From contig CAZDBA010000153.1 in NCBI GenBank assembly GCA_964503615.1, positions 1-11,534 on the forward strand: a stretch of 11,534 bases of DNA. Reading direction: 5' to 3'. This document shows positions 1 to 7,822 of this stretch, in pieces. Under the pieces are notes generated by a model, which was given only the letters and a program-made list of their open reading frames with translations, searched no databases and was not told where the DNA came from. Each line of letters opens with the position of its first letter. Position 1 is the first letter of the stretch. Origin of the DNA: CAZDBA01 sp964503615 (lineage in GTDB: Bacteria > Planctomycetota > Planctomycetia > Pirellulales > Pirellulaceae). The position numbers and the translations under genes were made by a program.

Positions 1-437
1 GCATCACAGCTTTTACACCCCAGATGCTGGGTGTCGAATTTGGCGGATCACTGTCTGAGCTACCCGGAGCAGCGAACGAGTTCTATGAGTCTCGAGCGAC
101 GCGGTGGGATGATTCCGAGGGAGGCGGGAGTAATATTCTGGGAGGAGCGCTTCCGGGGCTACCGATTTTCATTCGTTTCCCGATTCAAGTTCTTACTTTT
201 TTCGTTCTGCCACTGCCATTCGAAATCCGCAAGGCCTCTTTGGCTTTGGCGTTTTTGGACAGTATTGTTTTTTGTTATCTCTACTACCGATTCCATCGCA
301 ACACCCAACGAGATGGGTTAATTGTTTTTTGGGTTTACGTGTTTGCGGTCGCCTTTTTTGCCAACAATTATGGCAACGTGTTTCGTCTGAGACTGCCAGC
401 CTATTTCATTATGTTTGCAGGCCTGTTGAGAAAATGA
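1..437 (+). CDS. Polysaccharide polymerase-like membrane protein, C-terminal part (5' end outside window)
   Basis: The frame is open from the first base, so this is the 3' end of a longer gene; the first complete codon is at base 3 and the stop is at 435-437. The visible ~145 residues hold a loop rich in Ser, Gly and acidic residues, followed by at least two or three hydrophobic segments. The ending (FRLRLPAYFIMFAGLL) has basic residues just before a final membrane helix. That layout is common at the end of multi-membrane-span proteins in O-antigen and exopolysaccharide clusters, many of which are Wzy-like polymerases. Its stop overlaps the start of the flippase gene by four bases (ATGA), which suggests translational coupling. 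The polymerase role is inferred from context; an uncharacterised membrane protein of the same cluster is equally possible. The internal ATG at base 24 should not be taken as the start. Confidence 0.6.
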   Translation, partial: ITAFTPQMLGVEFGGSLSELPGAANEFYESRATRWDDSEGGGSNILGGALPGLPIFIRFPIQVLTFFVLPLPFEIRKASLALAFLDSIVFCYLYYRFHRNTQRDGLIVFWVYVFAVAFFANNYGNVFRLRLPAYFIMFAGLLRK

Positions 438-1570
438 TCTTTCGCATCATCGGACATAAAGGGCTGGCAATGGCAGCCGCCTTTCTCAACATCGTTTTGG
501 CAGCCGAAGTTCTGCCCGAGGCTTCCAGTGTCTATTACTTGGCCTCGTTTTCCTTTATTCAGATCATGATGGCGTATGCGGGATTCGGAGTCGCGCATAA
601 ATTGGTGGCTGCCGAAGACGATCAAGCCATGCAGGCAAAAACCTGGCCATGGTTTCTGGCTTCGATCCTTTTCGGATGCGCTCTGATCGTTGCCCAAAAC
701 TTTCTCGTCGAAGCTCCACACAAATACCAAATCTTGCTGTTCGTTTGTTTGGCATTGACTCTGACTGTACTCTCCGAATGGGTGCGATGTGCGATTGCCA
801 GACACTCTGGGTTTGTAATCTACAATGTAATGATCTTGTGTACTGCAGTAGGAATTCTAATCACTCGCGATTTCTCGTATCTCCTCAGTCTATTTCCTGC
901 GGGAGGAATCGTCTTGTTGATGATCATGGAGTTTCGCGGGATCAAGCCACAAGGCAAATTGATCTCCCCTGGACTTGCCGACATTCTTCGCGCAGCGCGG
1001 GTGGCATCGGTCAACCAGTTCTACAACGTAATCATTTCCCTGTTTTCCCTCCTAATGGCGGGACTGCCGGGCCTGTTGACACTGATTCTCGTCTACCGCT
1101 TTCAGATATTTTTTAATTGGCAATCGTTTTACTGGCTGCGGTTTGGTCACAAGAAAACGGTGGGTGGCATCGACGATTCGCACCGTCGAGAAAACTGGAA
1201 GACCATATACCTCAACATTGCAGCTCTGGTGGGTGTCGCAGTAGGCAGTGGCATCTTGGTGCTGTTTGACTTGCAGGAGCACCTGGGCCGCGCCTTCAAC
1301 ACCGAGTTTTTGAAACTGCTATTGTTCTACGCAACGATACGCGTTTCCGTAAACCTGTTTTTCCCTTACGAGTTATTTTTGATTTACGGGACGGATCTCA
1401 AAACGGATCTAAAGCTTGTTGGGATTTCCTTGCTTACATTTATCCTAATTTGTGCGTTCGCATTTTACGTTGGTCAACTATTCTGGATCATAGCCTTCGT
1501 CGAGTTTTCCTGGCTCACTTGGCGAATCTACTCAAAAAATATATTGGCTGAAAAGAGACAGACCACATGA
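434..1570 (+). CDS. Wzx/MOP-type polysaccharide flippase-like membrane protein
   Basis: This 378-residue protein is strongly hydrophobic along almost its whole length, with roughly 10-12 probable membrane helices. A more polar loop near residues 240-260 contains a run of Lys, His, Asp and Arg. The likely role is moving undecaprenyl-linked repeat units across the inner membrane, as Wzx proteins of the MOP superfamily do. I chose the ATG at 434 because it overlaps the upstream stop as ATGA and begins MIFRIIGHKGLAMAAAF, a normal amphipathic entry to the first helix. The open frame extends upstream to 272, but that part overlaps the preceding gene. At 378 residues it is somewhat short for Wzx, which is usually 400-500. 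No residue signature proves the family, so the call rests on topology and on its place next to sulfotransferase and sugar genes. Its own stop overlaps the next gene by ATGA. Confidence 0.6.
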   Translation: MIFRIIGHKGLAMAAAFLNIVLAAEVLPEASSVYYLASFSFIQIMMAYAGFGVAHKLVAAEDDQAMQAKTWPWFLASILFGCALIVAQNFLVEAPHKYQILLFVCLALTLTVLSEWVRCAIARHSGFVIYNVMILCTAVGILITRDFSYLLSLFPAGGIVLLMIMEFRGIKPQGKLISPGLADILRAARVASVNQFYNVIISLFSLLMAGLPGLLTLILVYRFQIFFNWQSFYWLRFGHKKTVGGIDDSHRRENWKTIYLNIAALVGVAVGSGILVLFDLQEHLGRAFNTEFLKLLLFYATIRVSVNLFFPYELFLIYGTDLKTDLKLVGISLLTFILICAFAFYVGQLFWIIAFVEFSWLTWRIYSKNILAEKRQTT

Positions 1571-2397
1571 GTAATGTTACAATGAGTGTCGAAAGAGTTA
1601 AGTTCTTTTTTGTTGGTGTCGGCAAGTGCGGAACTTCGTGGATCTTTGAGATCGCGCGAAAGAAAGCCCTGATGTCGGTACCGAAAATCAAAGAGCCCTA
1701 CATCATTGACGAGCCGCCTGAAAAACGGGAAAAGATGGTGCAGTCTCTGTACGATTCCCACACCCAAATGGCCGATTTCTCAAACGTCTATTATTGGGAT
1801 CCCGAAAATGCCAAAAAGATTTTTGAATACAACCCGGACGCCCTGATCATCATCACCGTTCGCAAACCAAGCAAGCGAATCGTGTCCCATTTCGAATTCC
1901 TTAAGCGCAATGGAAAGTACGTTGGCATGAGTTTGGCCGAGTATCTAAAAAATGGAGACTCGGATTCCATTGTTGCTCGGTCAGAATACCCCGAGATGAT
2001 TCAGCGATACGAAACGACCTTTGGTAAAGACAAGGTGCTGATCCTGCCGCTAGAACAGTTGAAGAGTGAACCTCAAACCTACATCGATCGCTTGACTCAA
2101 TTTTGCGGGTTGCCATCATTGCGACTGGAAGAGGAAGACAAAGCTCCCGTTTTGAAGCGCGCCACCTCACGCAACCCGCTTCTTGCCCGCACTGCAAAAG
2201 GAGTGTCGGTTTTGTTCCGCAAACTTAAGCTACTCAAAATCTTGGGAAAATTAAAAGACTCAAAATTCATACATGGCATTCTCTATAGCGAATCCAAAGG
2301 CCCCGTAGTGAGAGATGACGATTTCGGTGCACTGACCGATCGCGTTGCCGAGATGGATGAAGAATATGACACCCTCCTCAAATCATACGGATTGTAA
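1567..2397 (+). CDS. PAPS-dependent sulfotransferase (first of two)
   Basis: The 276-residue protein should transfer sulfate from PAPS to a hydroxyl or amino group, here most likely on a sugar of the polysaccharide. The 5'-phosphosulfate loop is seen at residues 17-25 (GVGKCGTSW). A Lys-Glu pair follows at 42-43 (KEPY), where heparan-type sulfotransferases place their catalytic Glu. The 3'-phosphate site is VRKPSKRIVSH at 98-108, with Arg99 and Ser107 at the usual spacing of eight. There is no signal peptide or membrane helix, so it should act in the cytoplasm, before the unit is flipped. The gene overlaps the flippase gene by ATGA; a second in-frame ATG lies five codons later (1582) and cannot be excluded as the start. 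It differs clearly from the next sulfotransferase, so the pair does not look like a recent duplication. The sugar position sulfated cannot be read from sequence. Confidence 0.88.
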   Translation: MSNVTMSVERVKFFFVGVGKCGTSWIFEIARKKALMSVPKIKEPYIIDEPPEKREKMVQSLYDSHTQMADFSNVYYWDPENAKKIFEYNPDALIIITVRKPSKRIVSHFEFLKRNGKYVGMSLAEYLKNGDSDSIVARSEYPEMIQRYETTFGKDKVLILPLEQLKSEPQTYIDRLTQFCGLPSLRLEEEDKAPVLKRATSRNPLLARTAKGVSVLFRKLKLLKILGKLKDSKFIHGILYSESKGPVVRDDDFGALTDRVAEMDEEYDTLLKSYGL

Positions 2398-2420
2398 AAT
2401 CCCTGAGCGTTTAACCCTCC

Positions 2421-3344
2421 ATGATTAGTCATCCGAAAATTTCGATCGTTGGCGTACCCAAAGGGGGCACTACGTCGCTGCATTGCTGGCTGGAAAGACT
2501 GCAAGGCGTGAACGCTGCTACGCCCAAAGAGACTTTTTACTTCATGGATCCGGACAATCCACAGGTCAACCCGTCATCGAATTTCCACAAGAATTCAGGT
2601 CAGGGATATGAGAAATATTTTAAAGGTACACCAGACGACCTGACTCTGGATTCCACAACACATTACTTTTACCAACAGACTGCAATCGACTGCTTTTCAG
2701 AATCGGGCACAAAAGTCTGCGCGGTTCTGCGCGACCCGGTTCGGCGTCTGGTCTCCTATTTCAACTACGTTGGTATCTCCCGAGGCGCTTTCAAGCAACC
2801 CATCGACTTTACTGAATTTACCGAACACTTGCTGTCCGAAAACATGCATACGCTGCGGGATCGTTTCACGTCCGACGCTGAATTTTTCACACTGGAAACG
2901 GCATTGGATCAAGGCGAATATGCGAAATACGTCAAACGATGGCAGGAGAAAATCTCACCCGAAAATTTTCGTGTGATGATTTTTGAAGATCTGGTTTCCG
3001 ACAGAGACTCGTTCCTGGTTGAGCTAGGAAGTTTTTTCGGATTGGAAATCAGCGACGATGACCTCAACCTGTTCGAAGTTCAAAACGAAAGTCGAACCGT
3101 CCGATTCCCAGCGGTAAACCGTGTGCTCCGATCAGCAAGTTCATTACTGAGAGCTATGCCATTTTTCGAGACGCTGCGAAGAAAATATCATCAAGTTCAA
3201 GGAGGTGATCCGATAAAATTCGATTGGGACCAACACACCGAAGCGATCGAATGCCTCTACGAACATTACAGCCCTTTGAACAATCAACTGTCTGAGTTAA
3301 TTGGCGTCGACCTTGATCGTTGGCAACAACACTCCGCAGACTAA
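2421..3344 (+). CDS. PAPS-dependent sulfotransferase (second of two)
   Basis: This is a 307-residue soluble sulfotransferase. The 5'-phosphosulfate loop is at residues 11-19 (GVPKGGTTS), a textbook match. A PKE motif at 35-37 supplies the probable catalytic Glu37, as in heparan N-/O-sulfotransferases. The 3'-phosphate site LRDPVRRLVSY spans 103-113, with Arg104 and Ser112 eight apart. Near residue 220 the stretch NESRTVRFP resembles the late substrate/PAPS-binding region of bacterial sulfotransferases. It starts 23 bases after the first sulfotransferase with no clear ribosome-binding site, and the epimerase fusion gene follows after 17 bases. The two enzymes have different Cys, Trp and loop residues and probably sulfate different positions or different sugars. 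No PAPS-synthesis genes (cysC, cysN, cysD) lie in the window, so the donor must be made elsewhere. Confidence 0.92.
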   Translation: MISHPKISIVGVPKGGTTSLHCWLERLQGVNAATPKETFYFMDPDNPQVNPSSNFHKNSGQGYEKYFKGTPDDLTLDSTTHYFYQQTAIDCFSESGTKVCAVLRDPVRRLVSYFNYVGISRGAFKQPIDFTEFTEHLLSENMHTLRDRFTSDAEFFTLETALDQGEYAKYVKRWQEKISPENFRVMIFEDLVSDRDSFLVELGSFFGLEISDDDLNLFEVQNESRTVRFPAVNRVLRSASSLLRAMPFFETLRRKYHQVQGGDPIKFDWDQHTEAIECLYEHYSPLNNQLSELIGVDLDRWQQHSAD

Positions 3345-3361
3345 TCCCCTTCCATATTGCC

Positions 3362-5371
3362 GTGTCTGACACTTCGCAAAATACGATTCTCGTTACCGGA
3401 GCCAGTGGGTTTCTCGGAAGTGAGATCGTGCGCCAATGCCACAGCAATAACCAGCCGGTGCGCAGTATTGGACGTCGGCAACAAAACCATCCTGGATACC
3501 ACTCGCTCGACCTCGTGTCGGATCAAATCCCCGCCCAACTGTTCGACAACGTCCGTACGGTCATTCACTCGGCGGGATTGGCTCATCAGTTTGGAAAATC
3601 AGCAAACGATCGGCAGCGGTTCTTCGCCGTCAACGCCGACGCAACTGAAAAAATGATACGGGCTTCGGCAGCCAACGGTGTGCAGCATTTTGTCTTAATC
3701 AGCAGCAGTGGAGTTTACGGTCCATCCAGGTACCCCCGCGACGAAAACAGTGAGTGCAAACCACAGGGGCACTACGCGGAAAGTAAATTTGCTGCGGAAG
3801 AAAAAGCGATCACTGTTGCTAACGAAACAGGCATCCGGCTCACCATCGTTCGGATGACAACGCTCTACGGCGAAGGCGATCACGGCAATATGAATCGACT
3901 CATTAAGGCGATCGACTCGGGCAAGTTCGTTCAGATTGGCAACGGTTCCAATCGCAAGAACTTTATTCACAAGTCGGATGCGGCCCGCGCGTGTTTGATC
4001 ATCGCAGGCTCACACCCCGCTGAAACGATGACCTACAACGTTGGGGTACCTTCTGTCGCTATGGATCAAGTTCTCGACGGTATCATTGGTGCCCTCGACT
4101 GCAAGCCGCCCATTCGGGTACCGAGCTCTATCGCCTCGTCAATTTCTGGGATCGCCGCAGCGGTCTGTCTGGGCAAAGGCCCGTTTGCTGGACTCAATCG
4201 TTCGATTAAGAAATGGCTGAGTAACGACGAGTTCTCGACCGAAAAATTTCAATCCGATTTCGGATTCAGCGGCGAAGTTTCTCTCGAAGAAGGACTTGCT
4301 CGTCAAGTCTCGGCTTACAGATCTAACGCAGAAACAGAAATCGGAAAGCCCACAAACGGTTCGATCTTCAAGCGAATTTTTGACGTACTGCTGTGCCTGT
4401 TTTTGATCGCAATATTCGCAATTCCGATGCTGATCCTCGCGGCTTTGGTCAAACTGACTTCGAAAGGCCCCGCGCTTTATTGGTCTGAACGCGTCGGCAA
4501 GAACAATAAACTGTTCCCGATGGCCAAGTTCCGATCGATGCGGACCGACGCTCCAGAAGTAGCGACTCATCTATTGGGGGATTCCAAGAGTTGGATTACG
4601 CCACTCGGCCGAATTATGCGCAAGACAAGCCTCGACGAACTACCGCAACTATGGAACATTTTGGCGGGCCACATGTCGTTTGTTGGACCTCGGCCTGCGT
4701 TACACAACCAAGAAGATTTGAACGAGCTTCGCACTACACTTGGAGTTCACACGATGCGACCGGGCATCACCGGACTGGCCCAAGTCAGCGGACGTGACGA
4801 ATTGCTTATCAGCGAAAAAGTCGAATTCGATCGTCAATATATGGAGCGGCAAAGCTTTCTGTTTGACTTGAGCATGATTGTTAAAACAGCTCTAGCAGTC
4901 ATTCTGAAAAAGGATGTCAAACAAGCAGACGACGATTCGATCGTTCCCTTTGTCATCCTCCGCGAGGGAATAGGGGAGTGCGTGATTGCAACTCCTGAAA
5001 CGATTCCAGCCGTCGCGTTAGTAACCGACCAGCGACCAGAAAGCCGGTTCGTCAGTTTACGTACTGAGCAACCACTAACTGCCAGAACACTAAGTGACGT
5101 GATAGGAAACTGCCAAATCACACACGGGTTTGCCCGTTATGGAGAGTTCGAATACGCTGAATCGGTAAACGATACAATTGCTAAATTTTCTTCAGGCTCG
5201 ATTACTTTGTCATACCTACCGTCAAGCGATTCAAACGACTTAAGCCAACAGATCATTCAGGATTTCCAAATTGTAAGCCGCGCGATCGAGACTGCGAATG
5301 TAGAGCCCCGGTCGAATTCTCAAGATCCTGACTACCGACAACGACTTGAGAAAACAACCCTTGGGCATTAA
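3362..5371 (+). CDS. Fused SDR nucleotide-sugar epimerase/reductase and phosphoglycosyl transferase, with an unknown C-terminal domain
   Basis: A 669-residue, three-part protein. Residues 8 to about 300 are an extended-SDR epimerase/reductase: NAD-binding GASGFLG (13-19), SSSGVYG (114-120) and the catalytic YAESK (Tyr138, Lys142). Residues 336-522 are a bacterial sugar transferase (PglC/WcaJ-type core): one membrane segment, KFRSM (389-393), LDELPQ with the Asp425-Glu426 dyad, VGPRP (441-445) and TGLAQVSGR. This core would move a sugar phosphate from a UDP-sugar to undecaprenyl phosphate, starting the repeat unit. The logical link is that the first domain makes the sugar, for example a 6-deoxy HexNAc as in WbpV/WbpL or WreQ/WreU pairs, which the second loads. 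Residues 523-669 match nothing I know. I prefer the GTG at 3362, six codons before the first beta strand; a TTG at 3320 would overlap the preceding gene. The frame is unbroken across both joins. Confidence 0.9.
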   Translation: MSDTSQNTILVTGASGFLGSEIVRQCHSNNQPVRSIGRRQQNHPGYHSLDLVSDQIPAQLFDNVRTVIHSAGLAHQFGKSANDRQRFFAVNADATEKMIRASAANGVQHFVLISSSGVYGPSRYPRDENSECKPQGHYAESKFAAEEKAITVANETGIRLTIVRMTTLYGEGDHGNMNRLIKAIDSGKFVQIGNGSNRKNFIHKSDAARACLIIAGSHPAETMTYNVGVPSVAMDQVLDGIIGALDCKPPIRVPSSIASSISGIAAAVCLGKGPFAGLNRSIKKWLSNDEFSTEKFQSDFGFSGEVSLEEGLARQVSAYRSNAETEIGKPTNGSIFKRIFDVLLCLFLIAIFAIPMLILAALVKLTSKGPALYWSERVGKNNKLFPMAKFRSMRTDAPEVATHLLGDSKSWITPLGRIMRKTSLDELPQLWNILAGHMSFVGPRPALHNQEDLNELRTTLGVHTMRPGITGLAQVSGRDELLISEKVEFDRQYMERQSFLFDLSMIVKTALAVILKKDVKQADDDSIVPFVILREGIGECVIATPETIPAVALVTDQRPESRFVSLRTEQPLTARTLSDVIGNCQITHGFARYGEFEYAESVNDTIAKFSSGSITLSYLPSSDSNDLSQQIIQDFQIVSRAIETANVEPRSNSQDPDYRQRLEKTTLGH

Positions 5372-5557
5372 CATCTCTGTCACTAAACACCTTACACTCC
5401 CCGTCCCCCTTTCCCGATTTCACCATAACAACGAGAACTTGCAGGCAGGGAAACTCGCTTTTGCAAGGCGAACAGCCGCTTCCCTAATGTGAAGCCGCAA
5501 GCAATATTCCCTACAACAACTCCCTCAGCTCAAACTTTTCAAATTAGGAATACCAAA

Positions 5558-6607
5558 GTGAGAATTCTGGTCACCGGTGGTTGCGGTTTTATCGGCGCCA
5601 ACCTTGTTCGATATCTGATCAATGAAACTGATCACCACGTAATCAACCTCGACAAATTGACTTATGCGGGCAACCCCCACTCGCTCAACGATATCGCTGA
5701 CTCGGATCGCTACGAATTCGTGCAAGCAGACATTGCTGACCCGACGCGAATTCGCGAAGTATTCGAAACGGTCGACCCGGATGCGGTCGCCCACCTCGCG
5801 GCAGAATCCCATGTAGACCGATCCATTGATGGCCCGTCAGAATTTATCCAAACGAACGTCGTTGGCACGTTCAACCTGCTGGATTCAGCATTGGCACATT
5901 ACAAACAATTGGACGAGGATAGAAAAAAGAGCTTTCGCTTTCTTCATGTCTCCACCGACGAAGTCTATGGATCGTTAGGCGACACCGGAATGTTTAGTGA
6001 AACAACACCCTACGATCCACACTCACCGTACTCGGCAACCAAAGCTGCCTCAGACCACTTGGCCAGAGCATGGAAAACGACATACGGATTACCCGTCCTA
6101 GTCACCAACTGCTCCAACAATTACGGGCCCTATCAATTTCCCGAAAAACTGTTGCCTGTAATGATCATCAAGTGCATGAACGAGGAGCCTCTGCCGGTCT
6201 ACGGCAAAGGATTGAACGTTCGCGATTGGCTTTACGTCGAAGATCACGTTCGAGCGCTGTACACCGTTTTGGAAACGGGCGTGCCGGGTGAGACCTACAA
6301 CATTGGCGGAAACAGTGAGCGGCGGAACATCGATTTGGTCAACGCACTTTGCGAAATCATGGACGACCTCCATCCTAGGAAATCCGGCGGCAAACACGCC
6401 GATCTGATTACCTATGTGACCGACCGACCTGGCCATGACTTTCGCTACGCAATCGACTCCAGCAAAATTCAAAGCGAGCTGAATTGGACACCCCAACACT
6501 CGTTAGAGGTTTGCCTGCGACAGACGGTCCAATGGTACCTTGAAAATCAGGATTGGTGGCAGAATATTTTGGACGGCAACTACAAACTGGAGCGACTGGG
6601 AAAGTAG
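5558..6607 (+). CDS. rfbB: dTDP-glucose 4,6-dehydratase
   Basis: It converts dTDP-glucose to dTDP-4-keto-6-deoxyglucose, the branch point to rhamnose and other 6-deoxysugars. The 349 residues fit the family size. The NAD-binding motif is GGCGFIG (7-13). HLAAESH is at 79-85, the catalytic STDEVYG region at 132-138 contains Asp134 and Glu135, and YSATK at 158-162 gives Tyr158 and Lys162. NNYGPYQFPEKL and the late DRPGHDFRYAID are family hallmarks. I chose the GTG at 5558 because it begins VRILVTGG, as the family does, and has AGGA at 5546-5549 eight bases upstream. An upstream in-frame GTG at 5489 would add 23 residues of low-complexity sequence. The 186 bases between the fusion gene and this start hold only a weak inverted repeat (CTTGCA at 5438-5443, TGCAAG at 5462-5467); a promoter could lie there. 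The partner genes rmlA, rmlC and rmlD are not in the window. Confidence 0.95.
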   Translation: MRILVTGGCGFIGANLVRYLINETDHHVINLDKLTYAGNPHSLNDIADSDRYEFVQADIADPTRIREVFETVDPDAVAHLAAESHVDRSIDGPSEFIQTNVVGTFNLLDSALAHYKQLDEDRKKSFRFLHVSTDEVYGSLGDTGMFSETTPYDPHSPYSATKAASDHLARAWKTTYGLPVLVTNCSNNYGPYQFPEKLLPVMIIKCMNEEPLPVYGKGLNVRDWLYVEDHVRALYTVLETGVPGETYNIGGNSERRNIDLVNALCEIMDDLHPRKSGGKHADLITYVTDRPGHDFRYAIDSSKIQSELNWTPQHSLEVCLRQTVQWYLENQDWWQNILDGNYKLERLGK

Positions 6608-6641
6608 CGCACCAAGTTGCCCCTGTCCGAAATCAATCATT

Positions 6642-7814
6642 ATGAAAATCCTCTTCGTTAGCGCAACCGAATATGCCATCGAGCATTTCGCGGGTCCCTA
6701 TATACTTGCTCTGCAAAAAGCAGGTCACGAGATCCACGTTTTGACCGGTGGCGAAATTGGAAACTACCAAGGTCCCGAATCGGTCGTTCGAAAAGCGATC
6801 GGGCTGAAGCGAAAGCCGAGTCCTTTCAGCGACCTGAAGGAACTCTTTTCCCTTACTCGTTACATTCGCAAACACAAGTTTTCAGTCATCTATTCGATCA
6901 GCCCCAAAGGCGGATTGATTGGACAGATGGCCGCTAAACTGGCGATGGTCAAACATCGGGTTCACTTCGTTACTGGCCAAACCTGGAAAACCAGATCGGG
7001 CATAGGACGCTGGGGGCTGAAAAAGCTTGACTGGTTGATTTGCCAACTGGTTTCCAAAGCGTATGTGGATAGTCGCTCGCAAGCAGAGTTTTTGATTGAA
7101 CAAAAAGTCCTCAAGCGTCGCAAAGCGAACGTGCTTGCGTCGGGGTCGGTATCCGGAGTCGTCGTCAACGAGTTTTTGTTTTCGCAAGAGAAGCGGGATC
7201 GAGTCCGCGCTCAATACAACATTACTGACGAAAACGTACTGATATTTTTCTTGGGTCGTATCTCGTCGGTAAAAGGAGTCACCGATCTGGTTGAGGCTTT
7301 CGCCCAAGCCTATAAAAGAAACGACCAACTGCGATTGTTGGTCGTCGGTCCCGATGACGGTGACGCAGATGCAGTCGCATCTAAAATCAAACAACACGGA
7401 TTGGAACAAGTCGTCACCGCAACGGGAACTTCGACTCCTCGACCGGCGGTTCAATATTCAGCCGCAGATATCTTTTGCGTTCCCTCCTACATGGAGGGTT
7501 TTGGCAACGTCGTACTTGAATCGGCCTGTGCGGGGGTACCCACGATCGGATCAGACATTTACGGTTTGCAAGACGCGATCGTTGATGGCGAAACGGGTCT
7601 CCGATACGAATTAGGCAACATCTCAGAGCTGGCAGACAAACTGGTTCAGCTAGCCAACGACGAACCGCTTCGTAAACAACTTGGCCAAAATGCTCTGGCT
7701 CGCGTTAAAGCAGAATTTGCTCAGGAACATCTGGTCAAAGCGTTCATCGAAGCACACGCGCAGATGGTTGAACCTACGGCCGGTGCCCAATCACCTACTG
7801 AAACCACGAGATAA
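6642..7814 (+). CDS. GT4-family glycosyltransferase (CapM/WbpH-like)
   Basis: This 390-residue enzyme should add a sugar from a nucleotide donor to the growing lipid-linked repeat unit, with retention of configuration, on the cytoplasmic face. It has the two-lobed GT-B layout. The N-terminal lobe begins MKILFVSA and contains SPKGGLIG at 87-94, a feature of CapM-like enzymes. The C-terminal lobe begins near FLGRISSVKG (203-212), with Arg206 and Lys211 in the positions that bind donor phosphates. The GT4 EX7E motif is EGFGNVVLE (Glu285, Glu293), followed by GVPTIGSDIYGL and DGETGLRY. No signal peptide or membrane helix is seen. The ATG at 6642 is 34 bases after rfbB; no Shine-Dalgarno is visible. 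The open frame runs upstream into rfbB, but that part would be read in another frame of rfbB. Donor and acceptor cannot be told from sequence. Confidence 0.92.
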   Translation: MKILFVSATEYAIEHFAGPYILALQKAGHEIHVLTGGEIGNYQGPESVVRKAIGLKRKPSPFSDLKELFSLTRYIRKHKFSVIYSISPKGGLIGQMAAKLAMVKHRVHFVTGQTWKTRSGIGRWGLKKLDWLICQLVSKAYVDSRSQAEFLIEQKVLKRRKANVLASGSVSGVVVNEFLFSQEKRDRVRAQYNITDENVLIFFLGRISSVKGVTDLVEAFAQAYKRNDQLRLLVVGPDDGDADAVASKIKQHGLEQVVTATGTSTPRPAVQYSAADIFCVPSYMEGFGNVVLESACAGVPTIGSDIYGLQDAIVDGETGLRYELGNISELADKLVQLANDEPLRKQLGQNALARVKAEFAQEHLVKAFIEAHAQMVEPTAGAQSPTETTR

Positions 7815-7822
7815 GTCGACCG

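Noticed and set aside
272..433. N-terminal extension of the flippase-like frame
   Set aside because: It lies wholly within the preceding membrane protein gene in another frame, and the ATG at 434 makes a typical ATGA coupled start.
3320..3361. Upstream TTG start for the fusion gene
   Set aside because: It overlaps the second sulfotransferase by 25 bases and adds 14 residues with no family counterpart; GTG 3362 sits six codons before the first NAD-binding strand.
5489..5557. Upstream GTG start for rfbB
   Set aside because: It adds 23 Thr/Pro/Gln-rich residues not usual in the family and has no SD, while GTG 5558 has AGGA at correct spacing and gives the standard N-terminus.
6882..7454. 190-codon minus-strand open frame opposite the glycosyltransferase
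   Set aside because: Low-complexity Arg/Ser/Phe content and no recognisable domain, opposite a well-supported GT4 gene.
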